Positions 1 to 8,754 of a stretch of DNA of 64,000 nucleotides are shown one piece after another. The DNA is taken from contig JAPDPX010000008.1 in assembly GCA_034506255.1 (NCBI GenBank), forward strand, positions 124,001-188,000, given 5' to 3'. The notes beneath the pieces are model-generated. The model searched no databases, was not told the DNA's origin, and worked only from the letters and a program-made list of their open reading frames with translations. The position numbers and the translations under genes were made by a program. The stretch's first letter is position 1, and every line of letters starts with the position of its first letter. The DNA comes from a candidate division KSB1 bacterium (lineage in GTDB: Bacteria; Zhuqueibacterota; Zhuqueibacteria; Zhuqueibacterales; Zhuqueibacteraceae).

Positions 1-807
1 CAGGCGCTCGGCCAGCTCTTCGCGAATGGCGGCGAGGGCGCGCAGCATTTTCTCGCGCGGGGTCACGAAATGCTTGGCCGGAAAAATCGCCACGCTGTCC
101 ACCTCGCCCAAAATCTCGCCGGTGAGCGTGTTGATCTGCGCGAAAGATTCGATCTCATTGCCGAACATCTCGATGCGGTAGGCTTCGCGCTCATAGGCCG
201 GGATGACTTCGATGACGTCGCCGCGCACGCGAAAAGTGCCGCGTGCAAAATCGAAGTCATTGCGGGAATACTGCATGTCCACCAGCCGCTCCAGAATGCG
301 GTTGCGCTCGATGCGCTGCCCGCGGCTGAGCATGAGCAGCTCCGCCTTGTAATCTTCCGGATCGCCCAGGCCATAGATGCAGGAGACCGAGGCCACAATC
401 AGCACGTCGCGGCGGGAAAGCAGCGCACTGGTGGCCTTCAGGCGCAGCCGGTCGATCTCGTCGTTGATGGCCGTGTCTTTTTCGATGTAGGTATCCGTGC
501 TCGGCACATAGGCTTCCGGCTGGTAATAGTCGTAGTAGCTGATGAAATACTCCACCGCATTGCGCGGGAAGAAGCCCTTGAATTCACCATAAAGCTGGGC
601 GGCGAGTGTTTTATTATGAGAAATGACCAGTACCGGCCGATTCACGTTGGCAATGACATTGGCCAGGGTGAAAGTTTTGCCACTGCCGGTCACACCCAGC
701 AGGGTTTGATGCTTTACACCGCGCAACAACCCCTCGGTAAGCTCTTGAATGGCCCGGGGTTGATCACCGGTCGGCTGATAGTCTGAGACGAGTTCAAACT
801 TGTCCAT
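1..807 (-). CDS. uvrB: UvrB, excinuclease ABC subunit B (N-terminal part)
   Basis: UvrB is the helicase-like damage-verification subunit of UvrABC nucleotide excision repair. The minus strand encodes 269 codons beginning MDKFELVSDYQPTGDQP, continuing with the Walker A segment GVTGSGKT (about residues 38-45), the NKTLAAQLYGEFK motif and the beta-hairpin segment EYFISYYDYYQPEAYVP, all diagnostic of UvrB. The gene runs off the left edge, so only about 40% of the usual 660-680 residues is present. The ATG at 805-807 gives the canonical N-terminus, although no clear Shine-Dalgarno precedes it. It is transcribed divergently from the PpiD-like gene. Frame is intact to base 1. Identification is very secure. 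Confidence 0.97.
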   Translation of the reverse strand, partial: MDKFELVSDYQPTGDQPRAIQELTEGLLRGVKHQTLLGVTGSGKTFTLANVIANVNRPVLVISHNKTLAAQLYGEFKGFFPRNAVEYFISYYDYYQPEAYVPSTDTYIEKDTAINDEIDRLRLKATSALLSRRDVLIVASVSCIYGLGDPEDYKAELLMLSRGQRIERNRILERLVDMQYSRNDFDFARGTFRVRGDVIEVIPAYEREAYRIEMFGNEIESFAQINTLTGEILGEVDSVAIFPAKHFVTPREKMLRALAAIREELAERL

Positions 808-904
808 TGGCAAAACAAAAACTGCCATCTCTGGGCGGCATGATGGCATGATAAGAAAGACTGGCAACCTGTTCGTTGCAAATTCACAGCCAAATCACGG
901 AAAA

Positions 905-917
905 TGCCAATTTGGCA
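905..917. promoter_or_regulatory. Palindrome upstream of uvrB, possible operator
   Basis: TGCCAATTTGGCA is a perfect two-fold symmetric 13-mer about 100 bases upstream of the uvrB start. uvrB is LexA-controlled in many bacteria and SOS boxes differ between phyla, so an operator role is conceivable, but the sequence matches no SOS box known to me. Confidence 0.25.
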
Positions 918-1235
918 AGTGACACGGCGAATATACATCCTCATGCCACCAATGTCAAGCTGCGCGGCTTGGCTGAAAAGGTGTCACAGGTCCCCTCATG
1001 AGATCTGCTACAGCTCCGCGGTGGCATGAAGCTTCACAGCAGCAATTGCAAGCCATGGCCCCGCCGTTGAATCAATCATAAATGCAAGTCATGTCCGGCC
1101 ATGAGAGGCTGCAGCCGGCCGGTGACACGGAAAGGCCTGGCCGGGCGAAAATTTCAGCAATCCGGCCGGGCACATGATGCCGCCGGCTGTGTCCCGCTTC
1201 ACCCTGACGCCATTTGTGCCGCGGGGAAAAACACC

Positions 1236-1264
1236 TTGCAAATCAAAGCCCTCCAGTGTATATT
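1236..1264 (+). promoter_or_regulatory. Sigma-70-like promoter of the ppiD-like gene
   Basis: A -35 hexamer TTGCAA (1236-1241) is followed after exactly 17 bases by a -10 hexamer TATATT (1259-1264, five of six to consensus). It lies 72 bases ahead of the start codon of the foldase gene, giving a leader of about 65 bases. Confidence 0.5.
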
Positions 1265-1336
1265 TCGCGCTTGTAAATTGAAAACTTGACGCGCTGAATT
1301 GCGGCGCCCAGCTTTAAACCTCTGGAGTTTTCCGTC

Positions 1337-3139
1337 ATGGGAATGATGCAAAGAATGCGCAGCTACACCAAGATCTTTTTCTATGGCTTGGTGGCTGTGT
1401 TTGTCGGCACCATCGTCTTTGACTGGGGCATGAATGTCACCGGTTTGCAAACCCGCGATTTGACCATTGCCAAGGTCAACGGTGAAAACATTACGATTAC
1501 CGAGTTTGACCGCGCCGTCAATCAGGTGCTCGAAAATTACAAAGACAGCGGCGCCGAGATCACCGACAGCCAGCTCAATTCCATTCGCAATCGCGTGCTG
1601 GACGATTTGATCAACAGCCGGCTGGTGCGCCAGGAAATCAGCAAGCATAACCTGAGCACGACCGACAAGGAGATCACCTACTATCTGTTCGATCAGCCGC
1701 CGGAGTTCATTCAACAGATGTTCCGCACGGAGCAGGGCCAGTTCGACATGGCGCGCTATCAGGCGGCCCTGAAGAATCCGCAACTGGATCAGGCCTGGAT
1801 CAGTGTCGAGCAGGAGATGCGCAACCAGTTGCCAGTGCAGAAGCTGCAGGATATGCTGTTTGCCTCGGTGCTCGTCACCGAAAGCGACATCAGGAGTGAA
1901 TATCTCGCCCGCTATCAGAAGGCCACCGTGCGTTACGCAGCCTTCCCGTGGGACAAATATCGCACCGCCGCGGTGACCATCAGCCCGCAGGAAATTCAGA
2001 AGTACTACAAGGAACACCAGGACGATCTCAAGGAGCCGGAAAAGCGCAAGATCGATTACGTCATCTTTTCAACCAATCCCACCCGGCAGGATTCGCAAGC
2101 GGTACAGGATACCGCGGCCGCCGTCTATCAACGTGCGCTGGCCGGCGAAGATTTCGGCAAACTGGCGGAGCTTTACTCCGAAGACGAATCCAACAGCAGC
2201 AAAGGCGGCGATCTGGGATTTTTTCCGCGCGGGCAAATGGTGAAGCCGTTCGAAGAGGCCGCCTTCGCGGCCAAACCGGGCGAGATCGTGGGGCCGGTCC
2301 CCACCAATTTCGGCCTGCACATCATCAAAGTGGAGGAACGCAAGCAGGAGAACGGCGAGGAGAAAGTGCGGGCACGCCACATCCTGTTGCGCTATCAGGC
2401 CTCGCGCGCCACCCGGGAAGCCGCAGAGAGCGACGCCCGCTTTTTCGCCGAGCAGGCACGCGAAACCTCCTGGAACGAAACGGTTGCCAGCGAGAAAGTG
2501 CCGGCACAAACCAGCACCTTCTTCGTCAAGGGCAGTGGCTTCGTCCCCGGTTTGGGTTTGAATTACGCCGCCTCGCAGTTCATTTTCCGCAATCCCGTCA
2601 ACACGGTGAGTGACCCCTTCGAGACGCCGCAGGGCTTCGCCGTGATTCGCGTGGCCGAGATACAGAAAGAGCACACCAAGTCGCTGGAGGAGGCCAAAAC
2701 CCAAATCGAGACAACTTTGAAGGAGGAACGCTGGCGCCAAATGGCGCAGCAGACCGCCGAGAAGTTCTACGCCGCGCTGCTGCAGGCCGGCACCAGCTCC
2801 TTCGAGACGCTGGCCCAGCGCGATACAATTGCCCTTCAAACTCCCGAACCTTTCACCCGCGCCGGATTCGTCTCCGGCGTGGGGCGCGATCAGGCGTTCA
2901 TTGGCACGGCTTTTTCGTTGCAACCGATGGAAATCTCCAAGCCGGTGAAGGGACTGCGCGGTTCCTACCTCATTCAACTGCTCAGCCGCGATGAATTCAA
3001 CCAGGCCGATTACAACGACAAAAAGGAAGACCTGCGCAATCAGCTCACCAACCGCGCCCGCCAGCAGGCCTTCGAGCAATGGCTTGCGGCATTGAAGAAG
3101 GATGCCGACATCGAGGACAAACGCGAACGTTTCTTTTAA
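1337..3139 (+). CDS. PpiD/SurA-like peptidyl-prolyl isomerase, membrane-anchored
   Basis: Periplasmic foldase that would assist outer-membrane and secreted proteins. The 600-residue product has a short cytoplasmic N-terminus and one membrane anchor (about residues 12-30), then a SurA_N-like helical chaperone domain (about 40-200). A parvulin PPIC domain follows at about 235-335, with typical segments such as YSEDESNSSKGGDLGFF and the end motif NFGLHIIKVEER. A second, weaker parvulin-like segment begins near VRARHILL (about 345), and a C-terminal helical region ends at a lysine/arginine-rich tail. The architecture matches PpiD (about 620 residues). The ATG is preceded by GGAG at good spacing. 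A strong terminator follows at 3176-3208. The abundance of exported repeat proteins in this genome fits a need for such a chaperone. Confidence 0.88.
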   Translation: MGMMQRMRSYTKIFFYGLVAVFVGTIVFDWGMNVTGLQTRDLTIAKVNGENITITEFDRAVNQVLENYKDSGAEITDSQLNSIRNRVLDDLINSRLVRQEISKHNLSTTDKEITYYLFDQPPEFIQQMFRTEQGQFDMARYQAALKNPQLDQAWISVEQEMRNQLPVQKLQDMLFASVLVTESDIRSEYLARYQKATVRYAAFPWDKYRTAAVTISPQEIQKYYKEHQDDLKEPEKRKIDYVIFSTNPTRQDSQAVQDTAAAVYQRALAGEDFGKLAELYSEDESNSSKGGDLGFFPRGQMVKPFEEAAFAAKPGEIVGPVPTNFGLHIIKVEERKQENGEEKVRARHILLRYQASRATREAAESDARFFAEQARETSWNETVASEKVPAQTSTFFVKGSGFVPGLGLNYAASQFIFRNPVNTVSDPFETPQGFAVIRVAEIQKEHTKSLEEAKTQIETTLKEERWRQMAQQTAEKFYAALLQAGTSSFETLAQRDTIALQTPEPFTRAGFVSGVGRDQAFIGTAFSLQPMEISKPVKGLRGSYLIQLLSRDEFNQADYNDKKEDLRNQLTNRARQQAFEQWLAALKKDADIEDKRERFF

Positions 3140-3175
3140 TACATCCTGCACGCGCCACCAGCCGCATTCTCCAAC

Positions 3176-3208
3176 AAAAAAAGCTCCTGCCGGCAGGAGC
3201 TTTTTTTG
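3176..3208. terminator. Bidirectional intrinsic terminator
   Basis: A perfect 20-base palindrome AGCTCCTGCCGGCAGGAGCT (3182-3201) is flanked by an A-tract on the left and a T-tract on the right. It can therefore terminate both the foldase gene (plus) and the TerC gene (minus), which converge here. Confidence 0.9.
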
Positions 3209-3244
3209 TTGACTGTCTTGCGGTGTGCCACCATCCCCGGCATT

Positions 3245-4012
3245 TCATTGGCCCGGCCGACCCGCTTCCTTCTCCAGAAAAACCTCGCCGCGCAGCTTCA
3301 CCGGTTGCACCTCCCGGCTGCGCAGGCGCAGATTCAACATCTCCACGAACACCGAAAACGCCATGGCAAAATAGATGTAGCCTTTGGGAATGTGTTGATC
3401 GAGACCGTCTGCAATCAACGTGACGCCGATCAGCAGCAGGAAGCTGAGCGCGAGCATCTTGACGGTGGGGCGGCGATGCACGAAATCACTGATGGCCCCT
3501 GCGAAAAGCATCATGAAGCCCACCGCAATCACCACCGCCGCCACCATGATGGCGAGATGATTGGCCATGCCAATGGCGGTGATCACCGAATCGAGCGAGA
3601 ATACGATATCGAGCAGCATGATCTGCACCAAGACCCCGAGAAACGCCGCGCGCACTCTGGGAGCGCCATGCGCCTCCTCGCCTTCGAGCTTGTTGTGAAT
3701 TTCGTGGGTGCTCTTGGCCAGCAGGAACAGCCCGCCCAGGATCAGGATGAGATCGCGGCCGGAGATTTCATTGCGGAAGACGGTGAACAGCGGCCGGGTC
3801 AGGTGCATCACCCAGGTGAGCGAAAACAACAGCGCGATGCGCGAGAGCATCGCCAGACCCAGGCCGAGTGTGCGCGCGCGCGGCTGTTGTGCCTGCGGCA
3901 GTTTGCCCGCCAGGATCGAAATGAAAATGATGTTGTCAATGCCGAGCACGATCTCCAGCGCCGTCAGCGTCACCAACGCCACCCAGGCTTGTGGATCGGT
4001 CAACCAATGCAT
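3245..4012 (-). CDS. TerC family integral membrane protein
   Basis: A 255-residue, very hydrophobic protein of the TerC/YkoY/Alx family, proposed metal-ion (manganese) exporters of the inner membrane. Visible family signatures are EIVLGIDNIIFI near residue 20 and its internal repeat LLDIVFSLDSVITAIGMANH near 140, where the conserved Asp residues lie within membrane helices. About seven transmembrane segments can be seen, with a basic loop in the middle and a charged C-terminus. The ATG at 4010-4012 is preferred to a GTG three codons upstream, because GGGAG sits eight bases before the ATG but abuts the GTG. It converges on the foldase gene and ends at the shared terminator. Confidence 0.9.
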   Translation of the reverse strand: MHWLTDPQAWVALVTLTALEIVLGIDNIIFISILAGKLPQAQQPRARTLGLGLAMLSRIALLFSLTWVMHLTRPLFTVFRNEISGRDLILILGGLFLLAKSTHEIHNKLEGEEAHGAPRVRAAFLGVLVQIMLLDIVFSLDSVITAIGMANHLAIMVAAVVIAVGFMMLFAGAISDFVHRRPTVKMLALSFLLLIGVTLIADGLDQHIPKGYIYFAMAFSVFVEMLNLRLRSREVQPVKLRGEVFLEKEAGRPGQ

Positions 4013-4530
4013 GTTCTTCACTCCCGCAAATATTTGTGCAAAAAATCACGGTCGCAGGGAACCGGCCTCACGCAGCAGGGCCGGCGCAAAACTGGATTGT
4101 CGCCGTGAGGCCCTGGCCAGGCGCGCTCGGCTCGCCAAGCGCCCCGAGATGCGGGTGCAAAATACTGCGCGCGGCCGCCCACCCGGGCTGGAGCCGGTGA
4201 ATGGCCTGCCGCAGATCAGCACAGCCTGCGGTGCTGACCGGGGAGACAGTCAGTGAGCAGATCATGCAGACTTGCAACTCTTTGAGCAGCGGATTCATGC
4301 TGGTCGCGGGGTAATTTGGAACAGATAGCCGCGCGACCGGTGGGGTGGGATACGCACTTTCCCGCGACCGGAATTGGCGCCGATAATAAACATTCAGGGC
4401 CTGGATTGCAAGGGGATTCCCAAGCCGCCCGTAATGCCTCAGTTACATTTGATGACCCAACGCGGACATCTTGTCTGCAGGCAGGGATGCCTGCACCACC
4501 CCACACAGCTACTGAGGGATTACAGCCGTC
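4013..4530. other. Intergenic region containing a palindromic repeat
   Basis: About 520 bases between the TerC and carbinolamine dehydratase genes. The only structured content I see is the palindromic repeat at 4431-4523 (listed separately). No plausible gene is present. Confidence 0.5.
4431..4523. repeat. Palindromic intergenic repeat, family A copy 1
   Basis: The element has terminal inverted repeats GTAATGCCTCAGT (4431-4443) and ACTGAGGGATTAC (4511-4523, one mismatch). Its inner part resembles CGGACATCTTGTCTGC followed by GCAGGCAGGGATGCCTGC. Related copies lie at 4932-4976 and 56136-56220. It looks like a non-autonomous MITE/REP-like element; no transposase is nearby. Confidence 0.7.
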
Positions 4531-4818
4531 CTAGGCCGCTGCCTCGATTTTATGGGCGAGGGCGAAGTCTTTCGCGCTGATGCCGCCAGCGTCGTGCGTC
4601 ACCAGATCAATCACGACACGGTTGTAAACGTTCGACCATTCGGGATGATGATTCATGGCCTCGGCCAGCAGCGCCACGCGTGCCATGAAGCCGAAAGCCT
4701 CGACGAACGAGGGGAAGTGGAAGGTTTTATGCAGCCTGCCGCCGGCAATCGTCCAGCCGGGCAGCCGGGAGAGCTCCTGGTTGATTTCCTGTTCGCTGAG
4801 CTTGTGCTGCGCCGCCAT
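4531..4818 (-). CDS. phhB: Pterin-4a-carbinolamine dehydratase
   Basis: A 95-residue protein (PCD/DCoH family, normally 95-110 residues) that dehydrates 4a-hydroxytetrahydropterin and regenerates the pterin cofactor of aromatic amino acid hydroxylases. The signature is complete: LSRLPGW near residue 16, KTFHFPSFVEAFGFM (31-45), the active-site stretch EAMNHHPEWSNVYNRV (53-68) and LVTHDAGGISAKDFALA (72-88). The ATG at 4816-4818 lies eight bases after a perfect AGGAGG. No pterin-dependent hydroxylase is in the window; the family also occurs where the protein serves molybdopterin or other pterin pathways. It appears monocistronic, flanked by repeat-rich DNA. Confidence 0.95.
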   Translation of the reverse strand: MAAQHKLSEQEINQELSRLPGWTIAGGRLHKTFHFPSFVEAFGFMARVALLAEAMNHHPEWSNVYNRVVIDLVTHDAGGISAKDFALAHKIEAAA

Positions 4819-4931
4819 GGCAGAATCCTCCTCTCTTGGTGCATGATGGGGATCGGTTTGCGCTCCAATCTCCGGTGCTGGCCAGAGGATAAGAAAATTC
4901 TGCTGCGGCGCAAGGCAAAAATCAGAAGAGT

Positions 4932-4976
4932 GGTAATGCCTCAGTTGCATGTGGGGACATGGCGCAGACATCTTTT
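4932..4976. repeat. Palindromic intergenic repeat, family A copy 2 (partial)
   Basis: GGTAATGCCTCAGTTGCATG and the following GGGGACATGGCGCAGACATC match the left arm of copies at 4431 and 56136. The right arm is missing here, so this is a truncated copy. Confidence 0.6.
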
Positions 4977-4985
4977 CCAATGTCA

Positions 4986-5295
4986 CCACCTGAATTTCGC
5001 ATGCCGGCTTGCTGTTGCCCGGGAGAAATGGCGGGTTCACAAAACGCCGTTGGGAGTGACCTGTAGAATTTCTCATGATCTGACGCGGCTTTTTTAGGAG
5101 GAGCAGGCAGGTCACTCCTGACGGAATTTTGGGAACTGCGGGAAGCCGCTTTACTAAAAACAGTTCACTTCCACCAGAGTTGACCGCACGTTTGCCTGCA
5201 AACTTTTTTATGCACCACTCCTTGGGTGGCTGGCCATCGCGATCAAAGCGGCGTTTCTCGCGGAGGAGATCAATCTGCGTGCAAAATTCAGGTGG
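4986..5295. repeat. Nested inverted repeats
   Basis: CCACCTGAATTT (4986-4997) recurs inverted at 5284-5295, with looser similarity extending inward for about 40 bases. Inside it, GGAGTGACCTG (5053-5063) recurs inverted at 5108-5118. This could be one composite palindromic element or two independent ones; no coding sequence is apparent between the arms. Confidence 0.45.
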
Positions 5296-5492
5296 TAAAT
5301 TCTACCGGCCGCTCCTCGGCGTTCGCATTTTGGAGGTGGGGCGCAGCTATGAACCGTTCGCTCCGCTGGAGCTGTTTCTCGGTGCTCTCTCGCGATGAGA
5401 AGGAGGGCAACCGGCAGTTCCGCTTGGAACATCTTTCTCACCGCACGGCAGAGATTCAAACCTCGATGTGAAGATCAACCCCAAAAATCTGT

Positions 5493-5649
5493 CCACGAAA
5501 ACAGGGCTTCCACGGAAAAAACATTTTGTAGAGTGCATTTTCGTGAGTGCAAACAGGAGGCGCTCTCAACATCAAACACAAATATTCCGCCCACGAAAAC
5601 AGAACTCCCACGGAAAAAGCCATTTCGTGGGAGGCCGTTTTCTTGGGAG
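5493..5649. repeat. Two direct copies of a 56-59-base hairpin repeat
   Basis: Copy 1 starts at 5493 and copy 2 at 5591 (98-base period). Both begin CCACGAAAACAG, continue with CCACGGAAAAA and end in a TTTTCGTG-like arm. In copy 2, CCCACGAAA (5590-5598) pairs with TTTCGTGGG (5623-5631). A 13-base piece (CCTCCCACGAAAT) recurs at 25525-25537. Confidence 0.55.
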
Positions 5650-5740
5650 AAAAGCTGTGATGCCTTCGACAAACGGGCGAGTTTCGCAGGCAGCGCTGCG
5701 CCACCTTGAGGAGCCGGACGGCGGCCGGTGTCGGGAAGGG

Positions 5741-8473
5741 CTATTTCAACAGGGTCATCACTTTGGTTTGGCGCTCGAGCGCGGTGGTCACGGTGAAGAC
5801 GCCGTTGCTCACCTGCTCGCGAATCTCGAGAACATAGAGGTACTTGCCGCTGGGCAGCGCCTGGAAATCGTTGTCCAGGCCATTCCACACATGGCGGTGC
5901 AAACCGGGCGGCAGCACGCCGTCCTGCATGGTGCGCACCGCCTGGCCGAGCATGTTGTAGATGGTGAGCACAACATGGCCCTGCTGCTGCAGGAAATAGC
6001 TGATCTCGGTCTGCAGGTGACCGGCCTTCAAATTGAAGGGATTGGGAAAATTCTGATGCAGCGTGAACAGCCGGGGCACACTCGCGCTGCTGCCGCCGCG
6101 CCCGCCTTGCAGATCGTCCACAAATACGAAATACATGGTCAGGGCCACATCGGTGCGGCCGCCTTCCGCCATGTTGCCGCCCAACTGCACGCGGCCGGGA
6201 GGATAATGTGCCTTCCAGATTTGCAACTGATCGGTTGGGCCGTTGATCAGCACGGTTTTGTTGACGCGGGTGAAATGGTTTGCCAGCCAGTCGGGCACCG
6301 GTTCCCCGCGAGGGTCATAGGCAATGTAAACGTCAGCGGCGCGATTGAGATTGAATTCGAAGAAGGTCTGCGAGCGGTCGCGCCGGTCGCGATAGGCCGT
6401 GCGGAACATCAACAGGCCCTCGAATTTCTTGGGGACGCTGGTAATGGTGTGGGCGCGATCGATATAAAGCCGTTTGCCGGCGCGCAGCGTGTCGATCTGG
6501 TATTCCTTGCGCGACCAGGCGCTGATGGTGAGGCCGCCGCCGGGAAACTGCCCCGGCGCGCCGAGGGAATAGCGCAGCACGGCTGGCTGCACCGTGACAT
6601 TGGCGTTGGGGGAGGCATCCGCAATGCCGCGCACGGTCACGGTGAAAGTGTGATCGTACCAATGCAGCGAAGTGGCGAGCGTGACCTCGGTGCCCTCGGC
6701 ATTCAAGCTCGCGGAATAGACCCGCACATTTTCCGAAATCGTGTAGTTCTCCGGATTGGTGGCCGTTGCCGCGCTGACTTTTTCATTGAAGAGCACGGTG
6801 ACCGTGAGCAGATCAGACGATAAAATCGCGGCGAGGGCGGCGGGCGGATCCAGGTCGTTTGCGCGAAAAGTGTAGGCCATGGTGGCGGAACCCGTCATTC
6901 TGTTGGGCACGGGTGCGCGATCGGTGATGCCGGAAACCGTCAGCTCATAGGTCTCGCCGTCGCTGTGCGGGCTGGTTTTGAGATGCACCCCGCGGCCGTC
7001 CAGGTGCAGCGTCGCGCCGCTGATGGTGATGCCGCGCGTGATGCTGTAATTGGCGGGATTTTCCGCGCTCGCTTTGGTGACCGCTTCGTTGAAGCGCACT
7101 TCGACCGTGGTTTCGTCATGGGCGCCAACATAGGTCACCACCGGCGCCTCGCGGTCAACACCCTGCTGTTGCAGGCGGTAGCGCACCGACGTGGGGCTCA
7201 TGACATTGGCATTGGCCGAGGCATCGGTGATGCCGCTTACTGTCAGGGTGTAATCGTGATCGTAAACATGCGCGGAAGTCGTCAGGATGACTTCGGTGGC
7301 TTCCGCGTTCAAGCGCGCGCTCTGCACCTGCACGTTGTCGGAAATGCGGTAATTCCCCACCTGTTCGGCGGAAGCGCGGGTGACGCGTTCATCAAAGGTC
7401 ACACTCAGGGTTGTCAGATCGAGCAGCGCGGCAGCGCGCACAGCCGGCGCCTGCCGGTCGTTGGCGCGATAGGTGTAAGCCAGGGTCATGGCCTCCGGCA
7501 TGACATTGGGCGTTGCCGCCAGATCGGCAATGTTGCGCACCGTGATGAGATAACTGGCGCCGTCCTGATGCGCGCTGGTCTTGAGATGCACGCCGCGATT
7601 GTCCGCGTGCCGTGCAATGCTGCTGATGGTGATGCCGCCGCTGATGGCATAATTGTCGAGTTTCTCCGCGCTCGCTGCCGCTACCGGCTCATCGAAGCGG
7701 ACTTCCACGGTGGCGGCGTCCACCGCGCCCACATAGGTGACGACGGGAGGCGCCTGGTCGAGGCCGGTGAAGGTGTAGGTGGCCGACACCGCCGGGTTGA
7801 TGCTGTTGGGCGGCTGGGCTGCATCGCTCACGTTTTGCACGGTGATCGTATAGGTTTTGCCGTTGCTGTGCTCCGAAGTCTTAAGCAGGACGGTGTGATT
7901 GTCAGCCTGCAGGGTGGCGCGCGCAATCACGATCTGCGGATCAATACGGTAGTTGCTCTTATTCTCGGCACTCGCTTTGGTGACCGCCTCATTGAATGCC
8001 ACCGCCACCGTGGTTTGATCGATCGCATTGACCGTGCTGATTTGCGGCGGCGTGCGATCCACCACTGGCACCGTGGCCGACACTTCCCGGGAGTAGGCGC
8101 TCTCGTTGCCCGCCCGGTCATAGGCGGTGACGACGAAGTAATACCTCCGGCCCTCTTCAAGATTGTCGAAAGTGGTGGTCAGCTTCAAACCGACATCGCG
8201 GGAATTGGCTGCCGAATAACGCTGGGTGGTGAGGCTGTAATACACGCGATAACCGGCCAGATCCGGTTCGCTGTTCGCGTCCCAGCTCACCGTGAGACTG
8301 CCGGCATGCGCCAACGAGCATAATACCTTCGCGCAGAGGAAAAGCGAGAGGAATCGGGCTGCACGGCGCGAGGCTCGGGCCGCCGGCACCCGTTGCGCGC
8401 GCGTTGCCGGTGGCCAGTCTCCGGGGTGCAGCCGGGAAAACAATGCTACCCACACGTTGTGCCAGTCCTCCAT
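5741..8473 (-). CDS. Exported FnIII/Ig-like repeat protein with C-terminal sorting domain
   Basis: A 910-residue exported protein of unknown role. After an N-terminal region ending in a hydrophobic signal (FLSLFLCAKVLCSLAHA, about 41-57) comes one fibronectin type III domain (about 60-137). Five Big_5/SwmB-like Ig domains of about 100 residues follow, starting near 138, 236, 336, 436 and 535, each opening with an APPVVTYVGA-like strand and carrying an F(N/D)E(A/P/K)V segment. A unique region (640-800) and a FlgD-like sorting domain beginning HQNFPNPFN (about 805) end the protein. The sorting domain predicts type IX-like secretion and surface display. The start is uncertain: the ATG at 8471-8473 gives an unusually long n-region, but no better start is visible. 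The repeats suggest adhesion or scaffolding, not catalysis. Confidence 0.82.
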   Translation of the reverse strand: MEDWHNVWVALFSRLHPGDWPPATRAQRVPAARASRRAARFLSLFLCAKVLCSLAHAGSLTVSWDANSEPDLAGYRVYYSLTTQRYSAANSRDVGLKLTTTFDNLEEGRRYYFVVTAYDRAGNESAYSREVSATVPVVDRTPPQISTVNAIDQTTVAVAFNEAVTKASAENKSNYRIDPQIVIARATLQADNHTVLLKTSEHSNGKTYTITVQNVSDAAQPPNSINPAVSATYTFTGLDQAPPVVTYVGAVDAATVEVRFDEPVAAASAEKLDNYAISGGITISSIARHADNRGVHLKTSAHQDGASYLITVRNIADLAATPNVMPEAMTLAYTYRANDRQAPAVRAAALLDLTTLSVTFDERVTRASAEQVGNYRISDNVQVQSARLNAEATEVILTTSAHVYDHDYTLTVSGITDASANANVMSPTSVRYRLQQQGVDREAPVVTYVGAHDETTVEVRFNEAVTKASAENPANYSITRGITISGATLHLDGRGVHLKTSPHSDGETYELTVSGITDRAPVPNRMTGSATMAYTFRANDLDPPAALAAILSSDLLTVTVLFNEKVSAATATNPENYTISENVRVYSASLNAEGTEVTLATSLHWYDHTFTVTVRGIADASPNANVTVQPAVLRYSLGAPGQFPGGGLTISAWSRKEYQIDTLRAGKRLYIDRAHTITSVPKKFEGLLMFRTAYRDRRDRSQTFFEFNLNRAADVYIAYDPRGEPVPDWLANHFTRVNKTVLINGPTDQLQIWKAHYPPGRVQLGGNMAEGGRTDVALTMYFVFVDDLQGGRGGSSASVPRLFTLHQNFPNPFNLKAGHLQTEISYFLQQQGHVVLTIYNMLGQAVRTMQDGVLPPGLHRHVWNGLDNDFQALPSGKYLYVLEIREQVSNGVFTVTTALERQTKVMTLLK

Positions 8474-8677
8474 AACAAAGCCATCATCCTAAAAATTATC
8501 CTCCCGGCGACAATAATTCGCCGGTGCGCCCGGGTGCAAAGCATATGCCAGGCAGGGGCAGCGCAAATGCAGCTTTTGATTCGCAAGCATTTAGCGGTAA
8601 GCAGCGCCGGTGTGGTGCGCCAGGAGGGAAGTGGAAATTACCTCGCAGTAATTCGAAAGCGTAAGGTTGCAAACGCA

Positions 8678-8709
8678 AAACGGGTGCGGGAGATTTCCCG
8701 CACCCGTTT
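8678..8709 (-). terminator. Intrinsic terminator of the sigma-54 activator gene
   Basis: AAACGGGTGCGGGA (8678-8691) pairs perfectly over 14 bases with TCCCGCACCCGTTT (8696-8709) around a four-base loop. Read on the minus strand it is followed by TTTTGCGTTTGC. It lies 45 bases past the stop codon of the activator gene. Confidence 0.75.
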
Positions 8710-8754
8710 GACCTGTGCAATCACCGTTGCGGCGTGTGAGGTGCGCCGGCCGCT

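Larger units (their letters stand above)
808..1336. other. Intergenic region between divergent uvrB and ppiD-like genes
   Basis: This 529-base stretch separates two divergent genes. It holds a 13-base palindrome at 905-917 on the uvrB side and a sigma-70-like promoter at 1236-1264 for the foldase gene. No coding potential resembling a known protein was recognised between them. Confidence 0.6.
4819..5740. other. Repeat-rich intergenic region
   Basis: About 920 bases without a recognisable gene. It contains a truncated family A palindrome (4932-4976), nested inverted repeats (4986-5295) and two copies of a hairpin-type repeat (5493-5548 and 5591-5649). The stretch looks like accumulated debris of small palindromic elements. 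Confidence 0.55.
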
